A program made the position numbers and the translations under genes. A stretch of 64,000 bases of DNA from NCBI RefSeq assembly GCF_040907265.1, contig NZ_JBFOHP010000002.1, positions 806,001 through 870,000 of the forward strand, in the 5' to 3' direction. The notes under the pieces were generated by a model. It had not been told where the DNA came from, searched no databases, and worked only from the letters and a program-made list of their open reading frames with translations. The stretch is from Streptomyces sclerotialus. Its GTDB lineage: Bacteria > Actinomycetota > Actinomycetes > Streptomycetales > Streptomycetaceae. Shown one piece after another: positions 41,967 through 50,768 of the stretch (the first letter of the stretch is position 1; every line of letters starts with the position of its first letter).

Positions 41967-42324
41967 ACGACAGCTCTCTCCCACGGCGTTGAAGCGGTGC
42001 GGATGGACGGTGCGGCCGGTGACCGGGCCCCGGCGGGATCAGTCACGGGCTTCTACTCACCTTGTGGGAGAGGGGCGGGGAGGGTCAACGACCAACGTGT
42101 TCGCCGCGCGCGGCGATTGTGGACATGTGTCCCCCGGGCACGAGGGGGGCACGCGTGCGCGGGAAGGAGCTGACCGGTCAGTTTCGGAGACCGATCGATC
42201 TGCGACGTCGTCGGTCTGGCCGTATCCGGTCCTGTACGGCGGCCCGGCGCGCCGCGAGGGTGGGGCATCATCTCCCGGCGCTCGGCCTGGGGGTGTCGGC
42301 ACACCGAGAAAGAGGAAGTCCGCA
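41967..42324. promoter_or_regulatory. 358-bp divergent intergenic region
   Basis: The region separates the transaminase gene (minus) from the small inhibitor-like gene (plus) and should carry promoters for both. It contains a perfect 10-bp palindrome, TGACCGGTCA at 42171-42180, which could be a repressor half-palindrome site. I see no convincing protein gene. Confidence 0.4.
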
Positions 42325-42771
42325 ATGGCCCCGATTCCGGTACGTCCTGGCATCTACAAGATCCACGCCCACATCATCGGCCCGTCCTCGCTGGTCACGA
42401 CCACCGAGTATGCCACCGAGCACGGCGCCCCGATCATCACCGACCGGATGAACCAGCTGCCGATCGAGCAGGAATGGGTCATCGAGCCCGCAGAGCCCGT
42501 CCCGGGCGCGCCGTATGCGATTCACCTGGCGCACCAGGACGAGGCAGGCATCGTGGTGCACAACGACAAGCTTTACGTCAAAGCCGTACCCCGTCCCGAA
42601 TGGGCGAAGTTCACGTTCGAAAGGGTCATCGGCGGGCTCAAGATCATTTCGGAGAAGGGTCTCGCCTGGCGCTCCGGCCACCGCGGTGCACAGCTCCATC
42701 TGTCGCCGCCCAGCCCGGATTTCCAGGAGACGTGGACCCTGGAGTTCGAGCGTCCGGTCAACGCGGATTAG
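42325..42771 (+). CDS. Small protein resembling I66-family serine protease inhibitors
   Basis: The 148-residue cytosolic-looking protein has no signal peptide or membrane segment. Its Ile/Val-rich, short-strand pattern with repeated basic motifs (YAIHLAHQDEAGIVVHNDKLYVKA, WTLEFERP) resembles beta-trefoil inhibitors, and the N-terminal PVRPGIYKIHAHIIGPSSLVT matches what I recall of actinobacterial I66 inhibitors. The assignment rests on recollection rather than on catalytic residues. The ATG at 42325 has an AGGAAG site. It is a single gene between an intergenic palindrome region and a terminator hairpin. Confidence 0.5.
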   Translation: MAPIPVRPGIYKIHAHIIGPSSLVTTTEYATEHGAPIITDRMNQLPIEQEWVIEPAEPVPGAPYAIHLAHQDEAGIVVHNDKLYVKAVPRPEWAKFTFERVIGGLKIISEKGLAWRSGHRGAQLHLSPPSPDFQETWTLEFERPVNAD

Positions 42772-42784
42772 CGCAGGACGTGGT

Positions 42785-42814
42785 GGGCGGCCGGACCGCA
42801 CGGCCCGGCCGCCC
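42785..42814. terminator. 10-bp-stem hairpin between convergent genes
   Basis: GGGCGGCCGG (42785-42794) pairs with CCGGCCGCCC (42805-42814) around a 10-nt loop that can pair further. It lies between the stop of the small inhibitor-like gene (42771) and that of the sugar porter (42854, minus strand), so it likely ends both transcripts. Confidence 0.6.
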
Positions 42815-42853
42815 CTCGTCGCCGGAGCTCGCCGTCGGCCCGGCCGTCGCCGG

Positions 42854-44260
42854 TCAGCCCCCGGCCGGGTTGCGGCCGCCGCGCAGGGACGCCGAGATGT
42901 CCTCCAGGCTGCGGCCCTTGGTTTCCGGCAGCTTGCGGTAGAGGTAGCCGACGCCGAGCAGGCCGAAGACGGCGTACAGCCAGAAGAGGCCGGTCGGGGT
43001 GAGGGCGCTGATGGTGGTCAGCACCGTGAGCGAGATGGCGAAGTCCAGGCCCCAGTGCGTGACGTTGCCGAAGGAGGACGCCTTGCCGCGTGCCGCGGTG
43101 GGGAAGATCTCACTGTTGATGAGCCAGATCGCCAGGCCCAGGCTGGGCGCGAACGCGCCGATGTAGAGGCAGAGTCCGGCGACCAGCAGGCCGCTGTGCG
43201 CGGGCTGTCCGTCACCGGCGAGGTAGAGCGCGCCGAGCAGGACCAGGGCGAGGACGACGACGGCGGTGCCGCCGAGCAGCAGCGGGCGGCGGCCGACCCG
43301 GTCGACGAGGAGCAGTGCGATGCCGGTGAGGACCATGTTGACCAGGCCGATGCCGAGCGAGGAGAGGATCGCGGCGGAGCTGGCGAAGCCGGCCTGCTGG
43401 AGCATGGTGGGCGCGTAGTAGATGACCGCGTTGACGCCGACGAGCTGGTTGGTGGCGGCGACCACCACGCCGAGGACGACCGCGGGGCGCATGGCGGGGC
43501 GCAGCAGGTCCCGGTAGCCGATCTTCGACTCCTGGGCCGCCAGCGTCTCGATCTCGCGGACCTCGCGCTCGGCCTCCTCGGCGGTGCGGGTGCGGCACAG
43601 GACCGCGCGTGCCTCGTCGGGGCGGCCGTGGGTGAGCAGCCAGCGCGGACTCTCCGAGAGCCGGAACACGCCGACGAGCATGAGCAGGGACGGTACGGCG
43701 CCGAGGCCGAGCATCCAGCGCCAGCCCTGGGCCACGTCGTCGAAGGCGTAGCCGACGAGGTACGAGACGAAGATCCCGACGGTGATCATCAGCTGGTTGA
43801 GCGAGACCAGCTTGCCGCGGCTCTCCTTGGGCGCGATCTCGGCGATGTACGCGGGCACGGCGAGCGAGGCGGTGCCGATGGCGAGCCCGAGGACGAAGCG
43901 GGCGCCGATCAGCACCCCGTTGCCCGGTGCCACGGCGCAGCCGACGGCGCCCGCGGTGAAGATGCCGGCGGCGGTGAGCAGCGTGCGGCGGCGGCCCGCC
44001 GCGTCGGTGACCGCGCCGCTGACCAGCACGCCGACGATCGCGCCGAGCAGCAGGGAGGCCACGGTGACCTGCTGCATGCCGTCGCTGAGGTGGAACTCGG
44101 GCGCGATGTGCAGCAGCGCCGAGGAGATGATTCCGGTGTCGTAGCCGAAGAGGAAGCCGCCGAGCGCGGCGACCGCTGACGCGCCGAGGACCGCGGCGCG
44201 GCCGCGCGTGCGCGGCGGTGCGCCCGGCTCGGGCGGGAGGACGGTGTCGGTGCGGGCCAA
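42854..44260 (-). CDS. MFS sugar-porter family transporter
   Basis: The 468-residue transporter has about 12 hydrophobic segments and sugar-porter motifs: GFLFGYDTGIIS (first segment), the loop DAAGRRR, GVNAVIYYAP, and the C-terminal PETKGRSLEDI. It should import a sugar with protons. The start is a TTG at 44260 with an AAGGAG site. The divergent LacI gene and the GH32 gene further right suggest the substrate is a fructose-type sugar or sucrose, but this is inferred from neighbours only. The upstream region contains LacI-type operators. Confidence 0.88.
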   Translation of the reverse strand: MARTDTVLPPEPGAPPRTRGRAAVLGASAVAALGGFLFGYDTGIISSALLHIAPEFHLSDGMQQVTVASLLLGAIVGVLVSGAVTDAAGRRRTLLTAAGIFTAGAVGCAVAPGNGVLIGARFVLGLAIGTASLAVPAYIAEIAPKESRGKLVSLNQLMITVGIFVSYLVGYAFDDVAQGWRWMLGLGAVPSLLMLVGVFRLSESPRWLLTHGRPDEARAVLCRTRTAEEAEREVREIETLAAQESKIGYRDLLRPAMRPAVVLGVVVAATNQLVGVNAVIYYAPTMLQQAGFASSAAILSSLGIGLVNMVLTGIALLLVDRVGRRPLLLGGTAVVVLALVLLGALYLAGDGQPAHSGLLVAGLCLYIGAFAPSLGLAIWLINSEIFPTAARGKASSFGNVTHWGLDFAISLTVLTTISALTPTGLFWLYAVFGLLGVGYLYRKLPETKGRSLEDISASLRGGRNPAGG

Positions 44261-44522
44261 GGCCAGTCTCCTTCAGGTGGGCTGACGCGAGGTCAGCTGG
44301 TACCGGTGCGCCCCGCCGTGCCCCGTCCCGGTCGTCCGGCGGGGCGGGGCAGGCGGTGCTCCCGCCGCCGTCCGTCGGCGGGGACGGGCGGCGGGAGCCG
44401 GTGCCGCGTCGCACGGCAGCCGGAGGGGGCGGTCACGGAACTCCGGCACGCGACGCTGGGTGCCGGAAGGTCCGGTCGGGAAGTGACCGCCGGTACGGCA
44501 TCGTGACCTGTCGAGCGTTTTC

Positions 44523-44546
44523 GCGCAAGCGTTTGCGCAAGCGCTT
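44523..44546. promoter_or_regulatory. Overlapping LacI-family operator pair
   Basis: Two near-palindromes overlap: GCGCAAGC-GTTTGCGC at 44523-44538 (7 of 8 positions symmetric) and AAGCGTTTGC-GCAAGCGCTT at 44527-44546 (9 of 10). The GCAA/TTGC half-sites around a central CG are typical of LacI-family operators. They lie 60-83 bp upstream of the LacI start. The full 345-bp region (44261-44605) also serves the divergent sugar porter; I see no gene in the rest of it. Confidence 0.75.
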
Positions 44547-44605
44547 TTCTCCTGCTGGGGCTCACGTACGATCGCGGGGACGGGCAGACAGCGGAGGAGG
44601 CACGC

Positions 44606-45619
44606 ATGGCGACCATGGCCGACGTGGCACGTCGGGCCGGTGTCTCGGTCTCGACCGTGTCCCACGTGATCAACGGGACCCGGTTCGTGAAGGAGGAGAC
44701 CCGCGACCAGGTGCACGCCGCCATGCGCGAGAGCGGCTACATCCCGAACACCATCGCCCGCTCGCTGGTGACCTCCAGCACCAAGACCCTCGGCCTCGCG
44801 GTCTCCGCCGTCACCAACTTCCACTTCGCCGACATGGTCTCGTCGATCGACGCCACGGCCCGCGCCGCCGGCTACACCCTGCTGATAGCCGACACCCACG
44901 ACGACCCCGCCGAAGAGCTGCGGGTCGTGCAGAACCTCCACCAGCGCCGCGTCGACGGACTGCTGCTCGCCACCGCGGCCGGCGCCCGCGGTGCCGCACT
45001 GCGGTACCTCAAGGACACCGGCCTGCCCACCGTCCTGATCGACCGCTGCGCCTCCCCCGCCTTCGACCAGATCGGCACCGCGAACGTCGAGTCCACGGCC
45101 CGCCTGGTCGACCACCTCGCCGACCTCGGCCACACCCGGATCGGCATGGTCGCCGGGCGGCGCGGGATCCGTACCAGCTCGGAGCGGGTACGCGGCTGGC
45201 AGCGCGGCATGCGGCGGCAGGGCCTGGACCCGGCCAAGGAGCTGGTCGTCCAAGGGCACAGCCACGCGTACATGGCGCAGCAGGTCACCGAGCGGCTGCT
45301 GAGCGGGAAGGACGCGCCGACCGCGCTGGTGGTCGGCAACAACCACATGACGCTCGGCGTGCTGCGCGCGCTGTCCCGGCTGGGCCTCAAGGCCCCGGGG
45401 GACGTCGCCCTCAGCGTCTTCGACGACTTCGAGTGGGCCGACCTGCTCCAGCCGCAGCTGACCGCCATCGCCCAGCCGGTCGAGGAGATCGGCGCCCGGT
45501 CCGTACGGATGCTGATCGACCGGCTCGCGGACCCGGACGGCGCGAAGCGGACCGTGCTGCTGGAACCGACGCTGGTGCACCGCACGTCCTGCGGCTGCCC
45601 CGCCGAAACCATGCGCTGA
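44606..45619 (+). CDS. LacI-family transcriptional repressor
   Basis: The 337-residue protein has the LacI helix-turn-helix at the extreme N-terminus (MADVARRAGVSVSTVSHVIN), the hinge helix and a periplasmic-binding-type sugar domain (about 65-335). The AEIARSL-equivalent reads PNTIARSL. It is expected to repress a sugar-use locus and be released by an inducer. It is divergent from the sugar porter and 241 bp upstream of GH32, and overlapping operator-like palindromes lie just before it. I infer that it controls the porter, itself and probably the GH32 gene. Confidence 0.92.
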   Translation: MATMADVARRAGVSVSTVSHVINGTRFVKEETRDQVHAAMRESGYIPNTIARSLVTSSTKTLGLAVSAVTNFHFADMVSSIDATARAAGYTLLIADTHDDPAEELRVVQNLHQRRVDGLLLATAAGARGAALRYLKDTGLPTVLIDRCASPAFDQIGTANVESTARLVDHLADLGHTRIGMVAGRRGIRTSSERVRGWQRGMRRQGLDPAKELVVQGHSHAYMAQQVTERLLSGKDAPTALVVGNNHMTLGVLRALSRLGLKAPGDVALSVFDDFEWADLLQPQLTAIAQPVEEIGARSVRMLIDRLADPDGAKRTVLLEPTLVHRTSCGCPAETMR

Positions 45620-45650
45620 CCGGGGCCCCGCACGACTGCGGCGGAAACTC

Positions 45651-45680
45651 TGGACATCCGCGCGGCGGGCCTCCTACAGT
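45651..45680 (+). promoter_or_regulatory. Candidate vegetative promoter of the GH32 gene
   Basis: TGGACA at 45651-45656 and TACAGT at 45675-45680 are spaced by 18 nt, close to the HrdB consensus (TTGACA/TANNNT). They lie about 180 bp upstream of the GH32 start. A fit by eye only. Confidence 0.5.
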
Positions 45681-45860
45681 CTGCGGCGGACGTCTCCCGG
45701 TGACCACCGGGCCACGCTCCGTTCCCGCGGCCGTCGTCGGCACCGGCCGCCGCACACCCACCCTGCTCAGCCGCCCGGTTCGTCGGGAGCCGCGGACGCG
45801 CTGTGCCTCACCTTCCCTGGCGCGCGGCCCCGCCGCGCGCCCGACTGGAGGCAGCACCCC

Positions 45861-47432
45861 ATGCCCGACACCCCGCACCGCCACGTCACCCGGCGCACCG
45901 TCCTGACGGCCGCCCTCGCCCTCGCCGGCACCGGCGCGCTGAGCGCCTGGTCCACCGCACCGGCCGCGGCCGCCGGACTCCGCGCGTACGACGAGCCGTA
46001 CCGCCCCCAGGTGCACTTCTCCCCCGCCCGGAACTGGATGAACGACCCCAACGGGCTCCTCCACCACAACGGCACGTACCACCTCTTCTTCCAGTACAAC
46101 CCGTCCGGGAACACCTGGGGCAACATGTCCTGGGGCCACGCCACCAGCCCCGACCTCGTGCACTGGGAGGAACGCCCCGTCGCCATTGCGCACGACGACG
46201 AGGAGATGGTCTTCTCCGGCAGCGCGGTCTTCGACCGCGACAACACCAGCGGCCTGGGCACCACGGCCGCTCCCCCGCTGGTCGCCGTCTACACCAGCAT
46301 GGTCAAGGCGACCGGGCGGCAGCGGCAGTCGCTTGCCTACAGCACGGACGACGGCGAGACCTGGACGCGGTACGCGGGCAACCCGGTCCTGGACATCGGC
46401 TCGAACGACTTCCGTGACCCCAAGGTCTTCTGGCACGCGCCGACCGACCGCTGGGTGATGGCCGTCGCGATGGCCGCCGAGCACCGCATCCGCTTCTACG
46501 CCTCCCCCGACCTGAAGACGTGGACGTACCTGAGCGACTTCGGGCCGAGCGGGGCGACCGGCGGCGTGTGGGAGTGCCCTGACCTCTTCGAGCTGCCGGT
46601 GGACGGTGCCTCGGGGCGCCGCCGGTGGGTACTGATCGTCAACCTCAACCCCGGTGGCCCGGCGGGCGGTTCGGCGGGCCAGTACTTCACCGGCGACTTC
46701 GACGGCACCACCTTCACCGCCGACCCGCAGGACGGGCCGCGCTGGCTGGACCACGGCGCCGACGCGTACGCGGGCGTCACCTACAACGACGCGCCCGGCG
46801 GCCGCCGCGTCCTGGTCGCCTGGATGAACAACTGGCTGTACGGCGAGAAGATCCCCACCGACCCGTGGCGCAGCGCGATGGGCTTCCCCCGCGAACTGGG
46901 CCTGCGGTCCGCGGCGGGCGGCGGTGTGGCGCTCGTGCAGCGGCCGGTCGCCGAACTGGCCACGCTGCGCCGCCGGCCGGCCCTGCGGCTCTCCGGCCGC
47001 CGGGTCCGGGCGGGCACCGCCGCCCGGCTGCTGCGGGACGTGGGGCAGACGTACGAGGTCGAGGCGGTGCTGCGGCCGGACGGGGCGAAGCGCTGCGGTC
47101 TGGAGGTACGGACCGGTGGCGGGCACCGTACCCGGATCGGTTACGACTCCGGCGGCGAGGTGTACGTGGACCGCACGGCCTCCGGTGACGTCGGCTTCGC
47201 CGCGGAGTTCCCGGCCGTCCACCGCGCCCCGCTGGCGCTCACGGACGGCGTGCTGCGGCTGCGGGTGCTCGTGGACCGCTCGTCGGTGGAGGTGTACGCG
47301 GGCGACGGCACGGTCTGCCTGACCGACCAGATCTTCCCCGGCGAGGACGCCACAGGTCTGGGCGCCTTCGCCGAGGAGGGCGGGCTGCGGATCGAGCGGC
47401 TGACGGTGTGGCCGCTGCGGTCGGCCTGGTGA
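45861..47432 (+). CDS. Secreted glycoside hydrolase family 32 (levanase/exo-inulinase/sucrase type)
   Basis: The 523-residue enzyme has a Tat-type signal (TRRTVLTAALALAGTG then an AAAAG end at about 38) and a GH32 five-blade propeller. The three catalytic acids are visible: Asp62 in WMNDPNG (nucleophile), Asp186 in FRDPKV (transition-state stabiliser) and Glu238 in WECPDLF (acid/base). The C-terminal beta-sandwich (about 380-520) ends in LRIERLTVWPL. GH32 enzymes release fructose from sucrose, inulin or levan. With a LacI repressor and a sugar porter beside it, this looks like a fructan/sucrose use locus. The exact linkage specificity cannot be read. Confidence 0.92.
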   Translation: MPDTPHRHVTRRTVLTAALALAGTGALSAWSTAPAAAAGLRAYDEPYRPQVHFSPARNWMNDPNGLLHHNGTYHLFFQYNPSGNTWGNMSWGHATSPDLVHWEERPVAIAHDDEEMVFSGSAVFDRDNTSGLGTTAAPPLVAVYTSMVKATGRQRQSLAYSTDDGETWTRYAGNPVLDIGSNDFRDPKVFWHAPTDRWVMAVAMAAEHRIRFYASPDLKTWTYLSDFGPSGATGGVWECPDLFELPVDGASGRRRWVLIVNLNPGGPAGGSAGQYFTGDFDGTTFTADPQDGPRWLDHGADAYAGVTYNDAPGGRRVLVAWMNNWLYGEKIPTDPWRSAMGFPRELGLRSAAGGGVALVQRPVAELATLRRRPALRLSGRRVRAGTAARLLRDVGQTYEVEAVLRPDGAKRCGLEVRTGGGHRTRIGYDSGGEVYVDRTASGDVGFAAEFPAVHRAPLALTDGVLRLRVLVDRSSVEVYAGDGTVCLTDQIFPGEDATGLGAFAEEGGLRIERLTVWPLRSAW

Positions 47433-47452
47433 CGTAGCCCCGGGGCCGCCGT

Positions 47453-47737
47453 TCAGCCGGTGCGGCGGCGGCCCACCCACGGCACGGCGGCGATCAGCAC
47501 GCCGCCGGCGGCCATGCCGATGCCGAGCGTCCTGCCCTGCTGGGTGAGTTCGGCGTCGGCGGCGGCCTCCGTGGGGTCGGTGTCGTCGGTGACCTCCAGG
47601 GCCAGCAGGGGTGAAGCCTGCTGGCGCGTGGTGCCGTCCGCCGGTACCGCCGCGGTGTCGGCCTGTCCGTGGATGACGAGGCCCCACAGGGCGAGGACGG
47701 CTCCGATGAGGCTGACGATCAGGCGGCTACCAGCCAT
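47453..47737 (-). CDS. Small hypothetical membrane protein
   Basis: The 94-residue protein has two hydrophobic segments (about 5-25, LIVSLIGAVLALWGLVIHG; and 70-88, TLGIGMAAGGVLIAAVPWVG) separated by an acidic, Ala/Asp-rich loop. It ends in a basic GRRRTG. I do not recognise the family. It is convergent with the GH32 gene and the upstream pseudogene lies on the same strand, which suggests an older membrane-protein cluster that has decayed. Confidence 0.6.
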   Translation of the reverse strand: MAGSRLIVSLIGAVLALWGLVIHGQADTAAVPADGTTRQQASPLLALEVTDDTDPTEAAADAELTQQGRTLGIGMAAGGVLIAAVPWVGRRRTG

Positions 47738-47766
47738 GTGCGACTCCCCCGGTCAAGGTGCGTGCC

Positions 47767-48090
47767 TCAAAGACCGCCGAGGCGCCGGAAAGGTTGCGTA
47801 CCGGTCGGTATGACGCCGATGAGCAGGCCCGCCACCGCCGCGGCGACGCCGGTGCCGACCACGGCGGGCCGGCCACCCGCCGTCCAGGCCGGTCAGGAGG
47901 GACAGCGCTCCACCGGTCGGGCCGAGGTGGTACCGGCGCGCCAGCAGGAACGTCAGCGTCGTCCGGAACGCGCCGAAGGCGACGCCGACCAGCGCCGCCG
48001 GCGCCGGTCGCGGCTGTCGCCGGCCGGCACGATCAGCAGGATGCCCGCCGCGTACCCGAGCCGGGACTCCAGCAGGGGCTGGCTACTTCA
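47767..48090 (-). pseudogene. Frameshifted remnant of an integral membrane protein
   Basis: Three minus-strand frames in succession encode membrane-like segments: LESRLGYAAGILLIVPAG, then ALVGVAFGAFRTTLTFLL with LARRYHLGPTGGALSLL, then AVVGTGVAAAVAGLLIGVIP, ending in a stop at 47767-47769. Switching frames twice is needed to join them, which points to a gene broken by at least two indels. I do not recognise the family. The rest of 47738-48233 holds no intact gene. A sequencing error could explain one indel, but two within 250 bases is more simply decay. Confidence 0.55.
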
Positions 48091-48233
48091 CCGGGGGCGG
48101 AAGTCCGCCGGCCGGTGACCGTGTCCTGAGGCCGGCCTGCGCGAGGCCCGCGAGTTGTAGGGTCGGGGAGCGCCGCCAGGGGTGAAAGCGCAGGTGGCAG
48201 CGGAGACATCGGCGACGGAGAGGGAGGGGTGCC

Positions 48234-49196
48234 GTGATCGGCATCGCGGACATCGAGGAAGCGGCCGGGCGGATCGGCGAGTACGTCGTACGGACTCCGA
48301 CGGTGCCGAGTCCGGGCCTGTCGGCGCTGCTCGGTGTGCCGGTCACCACCAAGCTGGAGCTGTTGCAGCGGACCGGTTCCTTCAAGTCGCGCGGGGCGAC
48401 GGCCAAGCTGCTCTCGCTGAGCGAGGCGGACCGTGCGGCGGGCGTCGTGGCGGTGAGCGGCGGCAACCACGGGATCGGCCTCGCGGTGATGGCCGGGGTG
48501 CTGGGGCTCAAGGCGACCGTGGTGATGCCGCGGTCGGCGCCCGCCAGGTCCGTGGACATCGCGACGGCGGCCGGCGCTTCCGTGCAGCTCACCGACGACA
48601 TGGACGGTGCGTTCAAGCTGGTGTCGGAGCTGGAGGCGGACGGCCTGACGCTGGTGCACCCCTTCGACGACCCGGTGGTGGTGGCCGCTCAGGGCACCGT
48701 CGGCAAGGAGCTCGCCGAGGACGCGGGCGAGCTGACCGACATACTGGTCAGCATCGGGGGCGGCGGCCTCATCTCGGGCGTCGCGGCGGCGCTGCACGCG
48801 CTCCGGCCCGGCGTGCGGGTCTGGGGTGTGGAGACGGAAGGCGCGCAGGCCATGTCCGAGGCGCTGGCGGCCGGCGGCCCGGTCCCGGTGGAGCTGTCCT
48901 CGATCGTCTCCACGCTGAGCGCCCCGGCCGTCTCCCAGCTCACGTACGACCACACGGCGGCGCTGGTGCACGAGGTGCTGACGGTGCCGGACCGGGAGGC
49001 GGTGCGCGGCGTCCTCGACCTCGCCGAGCACGCGAAGGTCTGGGCCGAGCCGGCCGCCGGCTGTCTGCTGCCGGCGGCCCGGCAGGTGATCGAACGGGTC
49101 GGGGACGAGGCCCGGATCGGGCTGGTGCTGTGCGGCGGCAACGCGTCGACCGCGGACGTCATGCGGTGGGCGCGCGACTTCGGCCTGACCAGCTGA
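48234..49196 (+). CDS. PLP-dependent threonine/serine dehydratase
   Basis: The 320-residue fold-type II PLP enzyme resembles TdcB/IlvA-catabolic dehydratases. The PLP lysine is in GSFKSRGA, followed by SGGNHGIGLA and the phosphate-binding SIGGGGLISG loop. It lacks the regulatory ACT domain of biosynthetic IlvA. It should deaminate threonine or serine; the hydroxyectoine-degradation enzyme EutB is a close family relative. The GTG start at 48234 has a GGAGAGGGAGGGG site. It is convergent with the antitoxin-like gene and shows no link to the NRPS cluster. Confidence 0.85.
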   Translation: MIGIADIEEAAGRIGEYVVRTPTVPSPGLSALLGVPVTTKLELLQRTGSFKSRGATAKLLSLSEADRAAGVVAVSGGNHGIGLAVMAGVLGLKATVVMPRSAPARSVDIATAAGASVQLTDDMDGAFKLVSELEADGLTLVHPFDDPVVVAAQGTVGKELAEDAGELTDILVSIGGGGLISGVAAALHALRPGVRVWGVETEGAQAMSEALAAGGPVPVELSSIVSTLSAPAVSQLTYDHTAALVHEVLTVPDREAVRGVLDLAEHAKVWAEPAAGCLLPAARQVIERVGDEARIGLVLCGGNASTADVMRWARDFGLTS

Positions 49197-49234
49197 GCCG
49201 GGTCCCGCCGGGCCGGCCCTGACAGGGCGGGCGG

Positions 49235-49429
49235 CTACTGCCCGTGCGGGGGCTCCTTCCCCTGGTCCGGTCCCAGCTGGCCCTTGAGCCTGTCCTGGCC
49301 GGTGTCGACCTGGCCGCTGTACTTGCCCTGGGTCCGCTCGTCGAGCATGTCGCCGCCCTTGTCGATGCCCTTTCCGGCCTGCTCCTCGTGGCCCTTCAGC
49401 ATCTGCTTGAGCTTGTCCATCACCGACAT
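49235..49429 (-). CDS. Small antitoxin-like protein (MT0933 family)
   Basis: The 64-residue hydrophilic protein starts MSVMDKLKQML and continues with IDKGGDMLDERTQGKYSGQVD, the signature of the MT0933/Rv0909 antitoxin family (PF14013), with Gln-rich end repeats. No toxin gene lies adjacent; the next gene is an alcohol dehydrogenase on the same strand. The family name rests on mycobacterial homologues; in Streptomyces these proteins are usually solitary and may be stress-linked. A GGAAGG site precedes the ATG. Confidence 0.6.
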   Translation of the reverse strand: MSVMDKLKQMLKGHEEQAGKGIDKGGDMLDERTQGKYSGQVDTGQDRLKGQLGPDQGKEPPHGQ

Positions 49430-49536
49430 GGTGTCCGTCCTTCCTGCGTGTTTCCCCGTCCCGTCCAGGATCGGGGACCGGCGCGCGGTACGCATCCGCT
49501 GGCCGTGGCCCGCCGTCCGGGCCCGGAGACGGGCGG

Positions 49537-50721
49537 TCAGGGCTGGAGCAGCGTCTTGACCATGCCGTCCTTCTTGGCCTGGAAGGTGGCGTAGGCCTGG
49601 GGGCCTTCCTCCAGGGGCAGCCGGTGGGTGGCGAAGTCCTCGACGCCGAGCACGTCGGCGTCGTCCAGCAGCGGCAGGATGTCGTCCACCCAGCGGCGGA
49701 CGTTCGCCTGGCCCATGCGGATCTGGATCTGCTTGTCGAACATGGTCAGCATCGGCAGCGGGTCGACGTTGCCGCCGTAGACGCCGGAGATGGAGAGGGT
49801 GCCGCCGCGGCGGACCGCGTCGATCGCGGTGTTCAGGGCCGCGAGCGGGTCCACCCCGGCGCGCTCGGTGAGCTTCTCGGCCACCGGGCTCGGCAGCAGT
49901 CCCACGGCCTGCTGGGCGATCTTCGCCCCCGGCGTGCCGTGCGCCTCCATGCCGACGGCCTCGATGACGGCGTCGGTGCCCCGGCCGTCGGTGAGCCGGC
50001 GGATCTCGTCGGCGGTGTGCTTCCCGTACTCGTTGAGGTCCAGGGTGTGCACGCCGCGGTCCCGCGCCCGGTCCAGGCGCTCGGGCACCAGGTCGACACC
50101 GATGACCTTCGAGGCGCCGCGGTGCAGGGCGATCCGCGCGGCCATGTCCCCGATCGGGCCGAGGCCGAGGACGGTGACGGTGCCGCCGGGCGGGACGTCC
50201 GCGTACTCCACCGCCTGCCACGCGGTGGGCAGTACGTCGGAGAGGTAGACGAAGCGGTCGTCCGGCGGCCCGTGCGGCACCTTGATCGGCAGCTGGTCGC
50301 CGAACGGTACCCGCAGGAACTCCGCCTGCCCGCCGGGCACCTGCCCGTACAGCTTGGTGTAGCCGAAGAGCGAGCCGCCCTTGCCGCGCTCGCGGACCTG
50401 GGTGGTCTCGCACTGCGAGTGCAGGCCCTGGGAGCACATCCAGCAGGTGCCGCAGGAGACGTTGAAGGGCACCACGACCCGGTCCCCCGGCTTGAGCCGG
50501 GTGACCTCGGGGCCGATCTCCTCGACGACGCCCATGGGCTCGTGGCCCAGGATGTCACCCGGTTCGAGGAAGGGTCCGAGGACCTCGTACAGATGCAGGT
50601 CGGAACCGCAGATGCCGGTGGAGGTGATCTTCACCAGGACGTCTGTCGGGTCCTGGATCTTCGGGTCGGGGACGGTGTCGATCCGTACGTCCCGCTTCCC
50701 GTGCCAGGTGAGGGCGCGCAT
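49537..50721 (-). CDS. Zinc-dependent alcohol dehydrogenase, formaldehyde-dehydrogenase-like
   Basis: The 394-residue medium-chain dehydrogenase has the catalytic zinc ligands in GICGSDLHLY and GHEPMG, a second Cys cluster (CGTCWMC..C) for structural zinc, and an NAD-binding GLGPIG. It is about the size of glutathione-independent formaldehyde dehydrogenases. Substrate is not clear. It lies between the antitoxin-like gene and a DJ-1/PfpI gene, all on the minus strand, which has the look of a stress-detoxification group. Confidence 0.85.
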   Translation of the reverse strand: MRALTWHGKRDVRIDTVPDPKIQDPTDVLVKITSTGICGSDLHLYEVLGPFLEPGDILGHEPMGVVEEIGPEVTRLKPGDRVVVPFNVSCGTCWMCSQGLHSQCETTQVRERGKGGSLFGYTKLYGQVPGGQAEFLRVPFGDQLPIKVPHGPPDDRFVYLSDVLPTAWQAVEYADVPPGGTVTVLGLGPIGDMAARIALHRGASKVIGVDLVPERLDRARDRGVHTLDLNEYGKHTADEIRRLTDGRGTDAVIEAVGMEAHGTPGAKIAQQAVGLLPSPVAEKLTERAGVDPLAALNTAIDAVRRGGTLSISGVYGGNVDPLPMLTMFDKQIQIRMGQANVRRWVDDILPLLDDADVLGVEDFATHRLPLEEGPQAYATFQAKKDGMVKTLLQP

Positions 50722-50768
50722 CGCTGCCTCCCGCTCGCGGAGAGCTGTGGGTCAGGAGTGGTGGGTCG

